A stretch of DNA of 64,000 nt, from the NCBI RefSeq assembly GCF_003797825.1, contig NZ_RKME01000021.1:1-64000 (forward strand). Direction: 5' to 3'. The notes below the pieces were generated by a model. It ran no database searches. It was given only the letters and a program-made list of their open reading frames with translations, and had not been told where the DNA came from. This stretch comes from Gordonia sp. OPL2. Lineage in GTDB: Bacteria > Actinomycetota > Actinomycetes > Mycobacteriales > Mycobacteriaceae. Below, piece after piece: positions 1-9,074 of the stretch (the first letter of the stretch is position 1; every line of letters begins with the position of its first letter). The translations under genes were made by a program, and so were the position numbers.

Positions 1-196
1 CCCGCCACCCACCGCTGCGCGCCGCGTCGCCTCCCGCTTCCCGTTCCGCCCACTGGTCGACACGCTCCCGGCGCCTCCCGTCCGACCGAAACCGCCTGAT
101 TGCCATGCCGCAGCGGGGATGTGTCGATAGTCTGATGCGCGGGGTCGGACGGTGCCGTGCCAGAAGCGGCACGCCTCGAGGAAGCAGGTACGACGG

Positions 197-1921
197 ATGG
201 TCGTCCACACTCGTTCCCGACGTCGTCGCGCTGCCACGGGGGTGACGTCCCTCATCGCTGTCGGTGCGATCCTCGCCGCGTGCGACTCGGGTTCCACCGG
301 TTCGGGTTCCACCGACTCGGGCGCGGCATCGTCGTCGGCCCCGCCACAGGCCCCGGCCAATCCGCAGGCGGCGGTCGCGCAACCGCTGCCCGACAACGCC
401 GTCGACAACGCGCTGGGCAAGCTCGACGGTCTCGTCGATTCCCTCATGTCATCGACGAAGATCCCGGGCATGGCGGTCGCCGTCGTCCACGGCGACAAGA
501 CCGTCTACGCGAAGGGCTTCGGTGTCAAGAACGTCGGTGCGACTGCGGGCACAGGTTCGAACGGCTCGGCGAGCCCCTCGAGCGCCGTCGGCGACGGGAG
601 CCCGACCAGTGGGGCGACCGGTACCGGCGACAACAAAGTCGACCCGGACACCGTGTTCCCGCTTGCCTCGATGTCCAAGCCGATCGGCTCCACCGTCATC
701 GCCAAACAGGTCACCGACAACGTCGTCGGCTGGGACACGCCTGTCGTCGCCAACCTCCCCGGATTCGCACTGTCGGACCAGTACGTCACGCAGAACGTGA
801 CGGTCGCCGACATGTACTCGCACCGGTCGGGGCTGCCCGACCATGCCGGCGACAAACTCGAGGACATGGGCTACGACCGCCAACAGATCCTGGCCCGACT
901 GCGCTACATGCCCCTCGACCCGTTCCGCATCACCTACAACTACACCAACTACGGCGTGACGGCCGCGGGCGAGTCCGTCGCCCGCAAAGCCGGCTCCGAC
1001 TGGGAGACGCTGTCGGAGAACGCGATCTACGGCCCACTCGGCATGACACACACGAGCTCACGGTTCCGTGACTTCGAGGCCGAACCCGACCGGGTCGTCG
1101 GGCACGTCAAGGTCGACGGACAGTGGGTGCAGACGCCCGCCCAGCGCGATCCCGACCCGCAGGCCCCGGCCGGCGGCGTGTCGTCGTCGGTGAACGACGT
1201 CGCCAAGTGGCTGACCATGCTCCTCGGCAACGGCACCTACAACGGCAAACAGATCGTCGGCGAGAAGGCGTTGATACCTGCGGTGACACCCGAGATGATC
1301 TCGTCGCCATCGCATTCCGAGGATTCCCGCGCCGGCTACTACGGCTACGGGTTCAACGTCAGCGTGACCGAAGGTGCGCGCACCACGTTCAGCCACGCGG
1401 GCGCCTTCTCGATGGGAGCAGGCACGAACTTCCTCGTCCTGCCCTCTGCCGACGTAGCGATCGTCGCCCTCTCCAACGCATCCCCGATCGGCGCGGTGGA
1501 CGCCCTGTGTGGCGAGTTCGCCGACCTCGTGCAGTTCGGCGAGGTTCGCCACGACTGGCGCACCCTGTACGGCGACGCCTACGAGGCGATGGCGCAACCG
1601 TCGGGCAGTCTCGTCGGACAGAAGCCACCCGCGAATCCCGCTCCGGCACCGCCCGCGGCGTCGGTCGTGGGGACCTACCAGAACGACGTCTACGGACCCG
1701 CGGTGATCCGAGAGGAGAACGGACAACTCGTCCTCGCCATGGGGCCGGACGGTGTCACGACCCACGAGCTCACCCACTGGGACGGCAACACCTACACGTT
1801 CACCCTGCGCAACGAGAACGCCGAACTCGGATCGATCTCCAAGGTCACCATGAACGGGCCCCAGATGACGATCGAGTACTACGACGACGACCTGTCGAAC
1901 GGGGTGTTCACTCGCTCCTGA
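197..1921 (+). CDS. Lipoprotein serine hydrolase of the beta-lactamase / penicillin-binding class C family
   Basis: The protein (574 aa from ATG 197) is a probable membrane-anchored beta-lactamase-fold serine hydrolase or esterase. A basic N-terminus, a hydrophobic stretch and the lipobox LAAC (Cys 29) indicate a lipoprotein. The three active-site motifs are present: SMSK (SxxK, in LASMSKPIG), YTN (YxN, in YNYTNYG) and HAG in FSHAGAF. A Pro/Ala linker precedes a C-terminal beta-rich domain typical of long members. An upstream GTG (152) is open, but ATG 197 has AGGAAG about 12 nt upstream and gives a normal signal peptide. The 3' end overlaps the convergent oxidoreductase gene by 14 bp. The substrate is unknown; family members include esterases, D-aminopeptidases and PBP-like enzymes. 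Confidence 0.85.
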   Translation: MVVHTRSRRRRAATGVTSLIAVGAILAACDSGSTGSGSTDSGAASSSAPPQAPANPQAAVAQPLPDNAVDNALGKLDGLVDSLMSSTKIPGMAVAVVHGDKTVYAKGFGVKNVGATAGTGSNGSASPSSAVGDGSPTSGATGTGDNKVDPDTVFPLASMSKPIGSTVIAKQVTDNVVGWDTPVVANLPGFALSDQYVTQNVTVADMYSHRSGLPDHAGDKLEDMGYDRQQILARLRYMPLDPFRITYNYTNYGVTAAGESVARKAGSDWETLSENAIYGPLGMTHTSSRFRDFEAEPDRVVGHVKVDGQWVQTPAQRDPDPQAPAGGVSSSVNDVAKWLTMLLGNGTYNGKQIVGEKALIPAVTPEMISSPSHSEDSRAGYYGYGFNVSVTEGARTTFSHAGAFSMGAGTNFLVLPSADVAIVALSNASPIGAVDALCGEFADLVQFGEVRHDWRTLYGDAYEAMAQPSGSLVGQKPPANPAPAPPAASVVGTYQNDVYGPAVIREENGQLVLAMGPDGVTTHELTHWDGNTYTFTLRNENAELGSISKVTMNGPQMTIEYYDDDLSNGVFTRS

Positions 1922-3128
1922 TCGCGGCCGCCCCCGCACTTAGCGGATCGGGCACCTCCCCGGCCCGCACCGGGCAGCGGGTGTGCGAATAGATCGTCGG
2001 CATGCACAGATTGCAGTGCACGCATCGCGACTGCGCCGTCGGATCGGACTGGATACGCAGGGGCAGGCCGGGTTCCCGCAGGAGCGCGCGTCCCATCGCG
2101 ACGAAGTCGAATCCTTCGGCCAGCGCCAGCTCCATCGACGGTCGATCCGTGATGCCACCCAACAAGATCAGCGGCATGCGGACGGCGGCACGCAGCTGCC
2201 GCGCGAGCGGCAGCAGGTAGGCGTCGTGATAGTCGTAGTGCTTCAAGAACATCGGGCCCATCGCCTTGAGTCCGAGCCGCATCGCGCCGCGGAACGCATC
2301 CGCGAACTCCTCACGAGGCGGGTCGCCGTGGAAGAGGTACATCGGATTGAGCAGCGAACTGCCGGCGGTCGGCTCGATGGCGTCGAGGTGCCCGTCGGAC
2401 TCCAGCAGTTGCGCCACGGCGCAGGCCTCGTCGATCCCGAATCCGAGACGTCCGGCACCGTCGTACATGTTGAGCTTCGCCCAGACCGCGGCCTCGTCGC
2501 CCACCTCGTCGCGGACGGTCTCGACGACCTCCCGGGCGAACCGTGCGCGGTTCACCAGGGTCCCGCCGTACCCGTCGCGCCGATGATTCAGCAGCGGTGA
2601 GAGGAAGCAGCTGATGAGATAGTTGTGACCACAATGGATCTCGAGACCGTCGAATCCGGAGTCCACGGCGATCCGGGCGGCCCGTCGAAAGGTGCCGAGC
2701 ATCTCGGTGATCCCGTCGGCATCGAGTTTGCGCGTGACCGACATCCCCATCGGGGCCGGGATGTGCGACGGTCCGAGCGCCTTGCGTCGATTGGAGACCG
2801 AGTTGGCCACCGGCCCGGCATGGCCCAATTGTGCTGCGGCGAGCGCCCCTTCGGCGTGGATCGCTTCGGTCAGGCGGGTCAGGCCGGGTGCCGCCTCGTC
2901 GCGCAGCCAGATCTGATGGCGGTCCGTGCGTCCCTCGGGGGAGACGGCGCAATAGGCGACGGTGCTCATCGCCACACCGCCGGCGGCGACCTCGCGGTGG
3001 AACTCGATCAGGTCATCGGTGACCAGCGCATCCGGCGTCGCGCCCTCGAAGGTCGCGCACTTGATGAGCCGATTGCGCAGGGTGAGGGGGCCGAGTCGGG
3101 CCGGGGTGAACGGATCGGGCGCGGTCAT
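1908..3128 (-). CDS. NADH:flavin oxidoreductase, Old Yellow Enzyme / 2,4-dienoyl-CoA reductase-like
   Basis: This is a 406-aa FMN-dependent ene-reductase of the OYE family, a TIM barrel. Seen in the sequence are the N-terminal TPARLGPLTLRNRLIK segment, the active-site region IHCGHNYLIS followed by SPLLNHRRDGYGG, and the FMN-phosphate region LLGGITDR ... FVAMGRALLREP. The C-terminus keeps a cysteine cluster, CVHCNLC followed by another Cys 10 residues later, resembling the iron-sulfur motif of FadH-type dienoyl-CoA reductases. The second, pyridine-nucleotide domain of FadH is absent. The start codon overlaps the stop of the upstream TetR gene by ATGA, so the two are probably cotranscribed and translationally coupled. 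The natural substrate is unknown. Confidence 0.85.
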   Translation of the reverse strand: MTAPDPFTPARLGPLTLRNRLIKCATFEGATPDALVTDDLIEFHREVAAGGVAMSTVAYCAVSPEGRTDRHQIWLRDEAAPGLTRLTEAIHAEGALAAAQLGHAGPVANSVSNRRKALGPSHIPAPMGMSVTRKLDADGITEMLGTFRRAARIAVDSGFDGLEIHCGHNYLISCFLSPLLNHRRDGYGGTLVNRARFAREVVETVRDEVGDEAAVWAKLNMYDGAGRLGFGIDEACAVAQLLESDGHLDAIEPTAGSSLLNPMYLFHGDPPREEFADAFRGAMRLGLKAMGPMFLKHYDYHDAYLLPLARQLRAAVRMPLILLGGITDRPSMELALAEGFDFVAMGRALLREPGLPLRIQSDPTAQSRCVHCNLCMPTIYSHTRCPVRAGEVPDPLSAGAAAIRSE

Positions 3129-3796
3129 GGGGTCTCCTCGGAAGCGTCGGTCTCGGCGGCGTGTACCCGCGCGGGGTGGGTCGGTGCCGGCCCGGACAGC
3201 CCGGCGACGACGAAGTCACCGAGTGCTGCGACGGCCGCGTCCGACAGGGGCTGATCGCCGGCGAAGCGGCTGAGGATCAGCTCGAAGGCGAGGCCCCAGC
3301 GTCGGCGCGCGTCGTCGTCGGAGAGTCCGTCGACGAGACGGGAGAGGATGCGCGCCCACTGATCGATCCGGAACCACGGCTGCGTCCACGACGCCTGCGG
3401 ATGCGACAGCACGAACCGCGACAGCAACCGGAGATGGAGGCGGCCGACGGGATCCTGCTGGATTCTGACGAAGGGGGCGAGCACCACATCGACCAGTCGG
3501 ACGATCCCCTCGGTCTCGGGATCAAACCGATCGAGCGGGTCACTCCACATCGGGCCCATGCGGTCCTCGAGGAGTTCGACGGCGAGGCGGTCCTTCGAGC
3601 CGAAGTGATAGTGGACCGCCGCGGGGTTGGCGTCGGCGGCCGCGCAGATCGCGCGGACCGAGACGTTGTCGAAACCGTCGGTCAGGAACAGCGACTCGGC
3701 GGCGGTGAGGAGGGCGGTCCGGGTGGAACCGGAACGGGTCGACGACGGCGGGGGCACACATCGATGAGAACACATCTCCATCAACGATTCAATCAT
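3125..3796 (-). CDS. TetR family transcriptional regulator
   Basis: The protein has an N-terminal TetR DNA-binding domain (TRTALLTAAESLFLTDGFDNVSVRAICAAADANPAAVHYHFGSKD in overlapping short stretches) and a C-terminal ligand domain, up to 223 aa. It is cotranscribed with the downstream flavin oxidoreductase through an ATGA overlap and is probably its local repressor. A perfect 19-bp palindrome (3787-3805) covers the first possible start codon, which is expected for an autorepressor operator. In-frame ATGs at 3781 and 3775 are alternative starts, and the palindrome position makes one of these plausible. The effector is unknown. Confidence 0.85.
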   Translation of the reverse strand: MIESLMEMCSHRCVPPPSSTRSGSTRTALLTAAESLFLTDGFDNVSVRAICAAADANPAAVHYHFGSKDRLAVELLEDRMGPMWSDPLDRFDPETEGIVRLVDVVLAPFVRIQQDPVGRLHLRLLSRFVLSHPQASWTQPWFRIDQWARILSRLVDGLSDDDARRRWGLAFELILSRFAGDQPLSDAAVAALGDFVVAGLSGPAPTHPARVHAAETDASEETP

Positions 3797-3805
3797 TGAT
3801 TGAAT
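3787..3805. promoter_or_regulatory. Perfect palindrome, probable TetR operator
   Basis: ATTCAATC-ATT-GATTGAAT is a perfect inverted repeat with 8-bp arms. It sits at the 5' end of the tetR gene, about 90 bp upstream of lpd. Position and symmetry fit a TetR-family operator. Binding by the adjacent regulator is inferred. Confidence 0.65.
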
Positions 3806-3897
3806 GCTGGTCCGGCGTAGTGGGAGGTCCAGGAAAGTTACTCCTCGGTACGGGGACGCCCTGCGGTGTCACCGACCCGCGACGTACGCTGGCAGTC

Positions 3898-5283
3898 GTG
3901 GCTGAACACTTTCAAACAGTTGTATTGGGTGCAGGTCCAGGTGGGTATGTGGCCGCGATCCGGTCCGCCCAGCTCGGCATGAAGACCGCCGTCATCGAAG
4001 AGAAGTACTGGGGTGGGGTCTGTCTCAACGTCGGATGTATCCCGTCCAAAGCACTTCTCCGGAATGCCGAACTGGCCCACATCTTCAATCACCAGGCGAA
4101 GACCTTCGGCATGTCCGGCGATGTCTCGTTCGACTTCGGCGCGGCGTTCGACCGCAGCCGCAAGGTGTCGGAGGGGATCGTCAAGGGCGTCCACTTCCTG
4201 ATGAAGAAGAACAAGATCACCGAGATCGACGGTTACGGGAAGTTCAAGGACGCCACGACCATCGTCGTCGGCGATCGCGAGATCACCTTCGACAACGTCA
4301 TCATCAACACCGGTTCCACCGTCAAACTGCTGCCCGGGGTCGAACTGTCCGACAACGTCGTCACCTACGAGACGCAGATCCTCACCCGTGAGCTGCCGAA
4401 GTCGATCGTCATCGTTGGCGCCGGCGCCATCGGCATGGAGTTCGGCTACGTGCTCGCCAACTACGGTGTCGACGTCACCATCGTCGAGTTCCTCGATCGC
4501 GTGCTGCCCAACGAGGACGCGGATTCGTCGAAGGCCATCGCCAAGGAATACAAGAAGCTCGGCGTCAAGGTCCTCACCTCCACCAAGGTGCAGTCGGTCA
4601 CCGACAACGGCGACAACGTCACCGTCAGCTACAAAGACGCCAAGGACAACGACGGGGAGATCACCGTCGACAAGGTCCTCATGTCGGTCGGGTTCGCTCC
4701 CCGCGTGGAGGGCTTCGGTCTGGAGAACACCGGCGTCGAGCTGACCGATCGTGGTGCCATCGCGATCGACGACTTCATGCGCACCAACGTCGAGAACATC
4801 TACGCCATCGGTGACGTCACCGCCAAGCTGATGCTCGCCCACGTCGCGGAGGCGCAGGGTGTGGTCGCCGCCGAGGTCATGGCCGGTGCCGAGACGATGA
4901 CGCTGGGCGACTACCGGTTCATGCCGCGCGCCACCTTCTGCCAGCCGCAGGTCGCGTCGTTCGGACTCACCGAGGCGCAGGCGAAGGACGAGGGCTACAA
5001 GGTCAAGGCGACGACCTTCCCGTTCAGCGCGAACGGCAAGGCCCAGGGGCTCGGTGAGACGGCAGGCTTCGTCAAGCTGCTGACCAACGAGGACACCGAC
5101 GAGCTGCTCGGCGGACACCTCGTCGGCGACAACGTCTCCGAGATGCTCCCCGAGATGACGCTGGCCCACAAGTGGGACCTCACCGCCAAGGAACTGGCCC
5201 GCAACGTGCACACCCACCCGACCCTGTCGGAGGCCATGCAGGAAACGTTCCATGGCGCGATCGGTCACATGATCAACCTGTAG
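3898..5283 (+). CDS. lpd: Dihydrolipoamide dehydrogenase (E3)
   Basis: This 461-aa flavoprotein reoxidises dihydrolipoamide in pyruvate and 2-oxoglutarate dehydrogenase complexes. In mycobacteria the same subunit also serves the peroxynitrite reductase system. Visible are the FAD-binding VVLGAGPGGYVAA, the redox disulfide CLNVGC (Cys 42/47) and the NAD-binding VIVGAGAIGMEFG. Also visible are the second FAD motif YAIGDVTAKLMLAHVAE and the C-terminal HTHPTLSE with the catalytic His-Glu. It closely resembles mycobacterial LpdC. The chosen GTG start lies 7 nt after TACGCT (3885-3890), suggesting a leaderless mRNA. Upstream in-frame codons back to 3796 are not supported by the alignment start. Its last codons are the source of the 54-bp repeat that follows. 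Confidence 0.96.
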   Translation: MAEHFQTVVLGAGPGGYVAAIRSAQLGMKTAVIEEKYWGGVCLNVGCIPSKALLRNAELAHIFNHQAKTFGMSGDVSFDFGAAFDRSRKVSEGIVKGVHFLMKKNKITEIDGYGKFKDATTIVVGDREITFDNVIINTGSTVKLLPGVELSDNVVTYETQILTRELPKSIVIVGAGAIGMEFGYVLANYGVDVTIVEFLDRVLPNEDADSSKAIAKEYKKLGVKVLTSTKVQSVTDNGDNVTVSYKDAKDNDGEITVDKVLMSVGFAPRVEGFGLENTGVELTDRGAIAIDDFMRTNVENIYAIGDVTAKLMLAHVAEAQGVVAAEVMAGAETMTLGDYRFMPRATFCQPQVASFGLTEAQAKDEGYKVKATTFPFSANGKAQGLGETAGFVKLLTNEDTDELLGGHLVGDNVSEMLPEMTLAHKWDLTAKELARNVHTHPTLSEAMQETFHGAIGHMINL

Positions 5284-5445
5284 CGCGCGTTGCGTGAGGG
5301 TGGCCACGGCGCGATCGGGCACATGATCAACCTGTAGCGCGCGTTGCGTGAGGGTGGCCACGGCGCGATCGGGCACATGATCAACCTGTAGCGCGCGTTG
5401 CGTGAGGGTGGCCATGGCGCGATCGGGCACATGATCAACCTGTAG
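5251..5445 (+). repeat. 54-bp direct tandem repeat built from the 3' end of lpd (3.6 copies)
   Basis: Units begin at 5251, 5305, 5359 and 5413; the last is 33 bp long. The first unit contains the final ten codons and TAG stop of lpd plus 21 bp of downstream sequence. Later copies repeat those codons including the stop, with only a T/G and a T/C difference. The period is 18 codons, so every copy is in the lpd frame but closed by TAG. This looks like recent slippage or duplication spanning the stop codon. Confidence 0.95.
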
Positions 5446-5457
5446 AGATGCATGACC

Positions 5458-5514
5458 ATCACCGCTGAGGTGCCGATGACCGGATGATCCAGTTATCGGT
5501 ACCCCAGCGGTGAT
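5458..5514 (+). terminator. Stem-loop downstream of lpd and its repeat
   Basis: The sequences at 5458-5477 and 5495-5514 form a 20-bp inverted repeat with two non-Watson-Crick positions and a 17-nt loop. No long T-run follows, which is common for actinobacterial terminators. It is the first strong hairpin after lpd. Confidence 0.6.
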
Positions 5515-5801
5515 CGTGGTGTCGGCGCCGCGTCGACCCGCGTTCGGATGCCCGACGACGACGGCCCCGGTGCAATTCCGTGCCACGTGTGGACGAATCA
5601 GTGCCATCGAGGAAGCGGGGCGAACCCGCGTCTCCACCGTCGCCGCTGTGTGAACACCGCCATGGTGACCGTGAAACCATCTGTCCGACAGGGTGCTTCG
5701 AGTACAGAGGTAGCCCCGGGTCGACGGTTGAGGGCAACCGCGGCCATGCACGTTTCCGTGACGTGATGTCCAGATCCCGCGCATCCGCCGTGGTGCTCGG
5801 A
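5515..5801. other. Intergenic stretch without a recognisable gene
   Basis: Between the post-lpd hairpin and the promoter of the AraC gene I see no convincing ORF, RNA gene or repeat. Short open frames here lack a ribosome site and resemble no family I know. Confidence 0.5.
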
Positions 5802-5813
5802 TAGTTTCAGATC

Positions 5814-7082
5814 ATGAAGACGGCCGGTGGATCGATGCCGATCGCGGCGAGGGCCGACCGTGGTGGCACACGAGGCGGACTACCCGACGAGGTCGTCCGT
5901 CGCTGGTACGAGCGGATGGGCATCGCCGATCCGAGCAGCGTCGACCTCGTGCGCCGACTCGACCGGGTGGGTGCGGCCGGAATCGCCGATCATGCACCGA
6001 CGATGACGATCTCCGGTCCTCACGGGTCGGGGGCGGCGACATCGGGCGCGCAGGCCTCGGCCGACGACTCCGACGAGTTCGCCGAGATGTCGTATTCGCG
6101 CCAACTGTCGGTGATCGGCGTGTTCGCCGCGCTCCGCACACCGTGCACCACCGAGCGCACCGCCGCCCATGCTCGCGCCGCCACCGATCCCTCCGTCCTG
6201 ATCTGCGCCCGGATCACTCCCGGAGACGGACTCGTCCATGTCGACGGCCGCGACCACACCTACCGCCACCCGGCGGACCTGCTCATGCTCGACGACTCGG
6301 TCCCGTACCGACAGACCACGCGCACGGTCGCCGATCCCGTCGGCATCTGGGTGCCCGCGGAGTTGCTCGGAAGCGAGTACGGACAGGGCCGGCCGGTCCT
6401 CGATCCGGTGCAGTCGTCGCCGTTGGCGCGCGCAGCAGGGGCATTCATCGTGACCCTGGCCGTTCATGCGGCCGTCCGCGGGGCCGACGTCGACGTCGAG
6501 ACCGAACTCGCGGTGGTCGACCTGGTCCGCGGTCTCGTCGGCCGCCCGACCAGCTCGTCGCATCGTCCCGCCGACAACGGTGTGGCCGTCCGCGAGGCCA
6601 CCCGGTCCCTGATCGAACGCAACTTCCGCGACCCGTCGTTCTCGGCCGACGACATTGCCGAGGCCCTGCACATGAGCCGCCGCAACCTCTACCGGCGCCT
6701 CGCCGAGGTGGGTACCTCGCCGGCGGCGATGATCGCCGACCATCGCACGCAACGGGCACGGCAGCTCCTCTGCAGCGACCGTCCGCCAACGATCGACCAC
6801 ATCGCGAGGTCGGCCGGTTTCAGCTCGCCGGCCACTCTCCGGCGACACTTCCACACGCGATTCGGCATGTCTCCAGACAGATTCCGCCGTGACGGCGTGG
6901 ATGCCGTCGGGACCCGCGACGCGGGCACGACGGAGGCCGGCACGCCACGGACCGACGACATGCCACAGGGCGTCGTCCGCCACATCGCCGTCGGGCGTAC
7001 CGCCGTCCGCCATACCGCCGTCACCCGCACCGCCGTCAGGCCCGCGGAGGGACAGCCCGCCGCTGCGGGATCGCGACGGTGA
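5814..7082 (+). CDS. AraC family transcriptional regulator (first of a pair)
   Basis: This 422-aa protein has an N-terminal AraC-type sensing domain and, at about residues 255-355, the double helix-turn-helix of AraC regulators (FSADDIAEALHMSRRNLYRR ... IARSAGFSSPATLRRHFHTRFG). A Thr/Ala/Arg-rich tail of about 60 residues after the HTH is unusual and is made of short repeats such as RTAV. TAGTTT at 5802-5807 lies 6 nt before the ATG, suggesting a leaderless transcript. Its stop overlaps the next AraC gene by GTGA. The inducer and target genes are unknown. Confidence 0.85.
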   Translation: MKTAGGSMPIAARADRGGTRGGLPDEVVRRWYERMGIADPSSVDLVRRLDRVGAAGIADHAPTMTISGPHGSGAATSGAQASADDSDEFAEMSYSRQLSVIGVFAALRTPCTTERTAAHARAATDPSVLICARITPGDGLVHVDGRDHTYRHPADLLMLDDSVPYRQTTRTVADPVGIWVPAELLGSEYGQGRPVLDPVQSSPLARAAGAFIVTLAVHAAVRGADVDVETELAVVDLVRGLVGRPTSSSHRPADNGVAVREATRSLIERNFRDPSFSADDIAEALHMSRRNLYRRLAEVGTSPAAMIADHRTQRARQLLCSDRPPTIDHIARSAGFSSPATLRRHFHTRFGMSPDRFRRDGVDAVGTRDAGTTEAGTPRTDDMPQGVVRHIAVGRTAVRHTAVTRTAVRPAEGQPAAAGSRR

Positions 7083-8134
7083 AGCGGGCGACGTACTCGC
7101 GCGACGGGATCGACCACGACACCATCGCGCGATGGCGCAGCTCGATCGGCGCCGACGACGACCCCGGCCCGTCTGCGGCGGCGGCCATGGAGTTGCGCGG
7201 CCGAACCGGACTCGCGGCCTACGGAGCCGCGTTCTCTCTGGTGCGGGTGGCCGATCCGGATGCATTCCACGCCATCATCTATCACCGTCCGCTCTCGATG
7301 CTGTCGGCGCACTGCGAGTTGTCGACGCCGCGCACGACCGAGCGTTCCGAGGAGGTCGTCGCAGCGCAGCCGTCGTCGATCGTCATGGTCGGCTCCCACC
7401 GGCTCGACGGTCGGCTCCGAGTCACCCAGGGCGACGTCGACCGTGAGTACGGTGAGGGACAACTCGTCGTGATGAGCATCGACAGCGCGTTCGTCGACGA
7501 ATGCCCCAGCGTCTGCGACACGGCACTGCTGCTCGTCCCGACCGAGATGCTGCGTCACGAACTCGCCGATGCCGATGGCGCCTTTCTCCCGACGGCCGCG
7601 GACTCGCTGCTGGCCCGCGCGACCGCCACCTTCATCCGGCGCTTCGTGTGTGACGCCGCGGTTCGTGGTCTGCCGATCTCGGCTGCCGACGAACGCGCGG
7701 TCATCGACCTGGTGCGCGCGGCGATCGGACATCACACGCAGGACGCGTATCAGATGGAGAACAACGCACGGTTCGTTCTCGAGGCCGCCCGCGATCTGAT
7801 CGACGAACGGTACGCCGACCCCGACTTCACCGCCGATGCCATCGCGGAGGCCCTGCAGATCAGTCGCCGACATCTCTACCGCCACTTCGCCGACACCGGG
7901 GAATCGCCCGCGACGATGATCACCTCGCGCCGTCTCGCACAGGCCCGCACGCTCCTCGCCCTCGAGGAGCCGCTCGGCCTCGATGCGATCGCGCACGCCT
8001 CGGGCTTCTCGTCCGCAGCGACCCTGCGCAACCGCTTCCGTGCCGAGTTCGGCATGACACCGGGTGCGTACCGTTCCACGGCCCGGTCGGCCGACGAAGC
8101 CACCGCGCGAGCGGACGACGACGCGGTGAGCTGA
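7079..8134 (+). CDS. AraC family transcriptional regulator (second of a pair)
   Basis: This 351-aa AraC regulator is paralogous to its upstream neighbour. The HTH region is at about residues 245-340 (FTADAIAEALQISRRHLYRH ... IAHASGFSSAATLRNRFRAEFG). The N-terminal part shares the neighbour's layout, including a VVMSIDSAFVDECP-like segment and ERAVIDLVRAAIG. It starts at GTG 7079 overlapping the previous stop, so the pair is cotranscribed. The pair probably arose by tandem duplication and may act as homo- or heterodimers. Targets are unknown. Confidence 0.85.
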   Translation: MKRATYSRDGIDHDTIARWRSSIGADDDPGPSAAAAMELRGRTGLAAYGAAFSLVRVADPDAFHAIIYHRPLSMLSAHCELSTPRTTERSEEVVAAQPSSIVMVGSHRLDGRLRVTQGDVDREYGEGQLVVMSIDSAFVDECPSVCDTALLLVPTEMLRHELADADGAFLPTAADSLLARATATFIRRFVCDAAVRGLPISAADERAVIDLVRAAIGHHTQDAYQMENNARFVLEAARDLIDERYADPDFTADAIAEALQISRRHLYRHFADTGESPATMITSRRLAQARTLLALEEPLGLDAIAHASGFSSAATLRNRFRAEFGMTPGAYRSTARSADEATARADDDAVS

Positions 8135-8167
8135 CCACACGACCACCGACCTCGGTACCGTCGGGTG

Positions 8168-9052
8168 ATGGCCACCGGAGAACGTACGCGCGAGTGGGAA
8201 CCTCCGTGGCCGCTCGACATCCGCGCGACGGTCGGGATGCTGCGACGTGGTGCCGGCGACCCGTCGTTCACCTATGGTCGCGACGGATCGGTCTGGCGCG
8301 CCGTCTACACCCCGGACGGGCCCGGCACACTGACGATCCGGTCCGACGGCACCACGATCAGCGGCCGGGCATGGGGACCCGGAGCCGACTGGCTGCTCGA
8401 GAGGATGCCCGATCTCCTCGGCGCCCGCGACGACCCGTCCGCGCTGACCCCGCGCGATGACGTCGTCCGTGAACTCGTCCGCCGTTCCGAGGGCCTGCGG
8501 ATCGGCCGCACCGACCGGGTCTGGGAAGCGCTGGTCCCGGCGATCCTCGAGCAGAAGGTGGTGGGAGCGGAAGCATTCCGGGCCTGGCGATACCTGGTAC
8601 GGCGTTTCGGACACCCGGCTCCCGGACCGGTCCCGGATACGATGCGCGTGCCACCCCCGCGCGACGAGTGGGCCCGGATTCCGAGTTGGGAATGGCACCG
8701 CAGCGGCATCGAACCGGTCCGGATGCGCACCATCCGCGGCGCGACGGCGCTGGACGTCGAACGACATCCGGACCGGTTGCGGATGCTCCGCGGCGTCGGA
8801 CACTGGACCGAGGCGGAGACGCGCGCACGGGCCGTCGGCGATCCCGATGTCGTCAACGTCGGCGACTACCACATCCCGAAGTTGGTGGGGCTGACGCTGA
8901 TCGGCGAGCCGGTCGACGATGCCGGAATGCTCGAACTCCTGGAACCCTATGCAGGACAACGTCAACGGATCATCAGGATGGTCGAGCGGCACGGCGCTCG
9001 ACCCGAACGACGCGGACCACGGATGACCGTCCGCGACTACCGGTCCTTCTGA
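8168..9052 (+). CDS. DNA-3-methyladenine glycosylase 2 (AlkA/HhH-GPD) family protein
   Basis: This 294-aa protein resembles actinobacterial AlkA-like base-excision glycosylases. It has an N-terminal beta domain (ATVGMLRRG ... GRAWGPGA). The central helical region has EQKVVGAEAFRAWRYLVRRFG, and a helix-hairpin-helix segment LRMLRGVGHWTEAETRARA is followed by GDPDVVNVGDYHIPKL. In this last segment an Asp is in the place expected for the catalytic residue. TACCGT (8156-8161) lies 6 nt before ATG 8168, favouring a leaderless start there over GTG 8165. It ends just before a large intergenic repeat array. It probably removes alkylated purines, but the substrate is inferred from the family only. Confidence 0.8.
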   Translation: MATGERTREWEPPWPLDIRATVGMLRRGAGDPSFTYGRDGSVWRAVYTPDGPGTLTIRSDGTTISGRAWGPGADWLLERMPDLLGARDDPSALTPRDDVVRELVRRSEGLRIGRTDRVWEALVPAILEQKVVGAEAFRAWRYLVRRFGHPAPGPVPDTMRVPPPRDEWARIPSWEWHRSGIEPVRMRTIRGATALDVERHPDRLRMLRGVGHWTEAETRARAVGDPDVVNVGDYHIPKLVGLTLIGEPVDDAGMLELLEPYAGQRQRIIRMVERHGARPERRGPRMTVRDYRSF

Positions 9053-9074
9053 CCGGTACATCGCGCGCGTCCCT

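Noticed and set aside
5251..5445. Transposon or attachment-site duplication at the lpd end
   Set aside because: There is no integrase, no tRNA and no terminal inverted repeat; simple tandem duplication explains the sequence.
3838..5784. 648-aa open frame on the minus strand across lpd
   Set aside because: It is antisense to lpd, an unmistakable gene, and its repeated segments come from the 54-bp repeat. It has no family resemblance.
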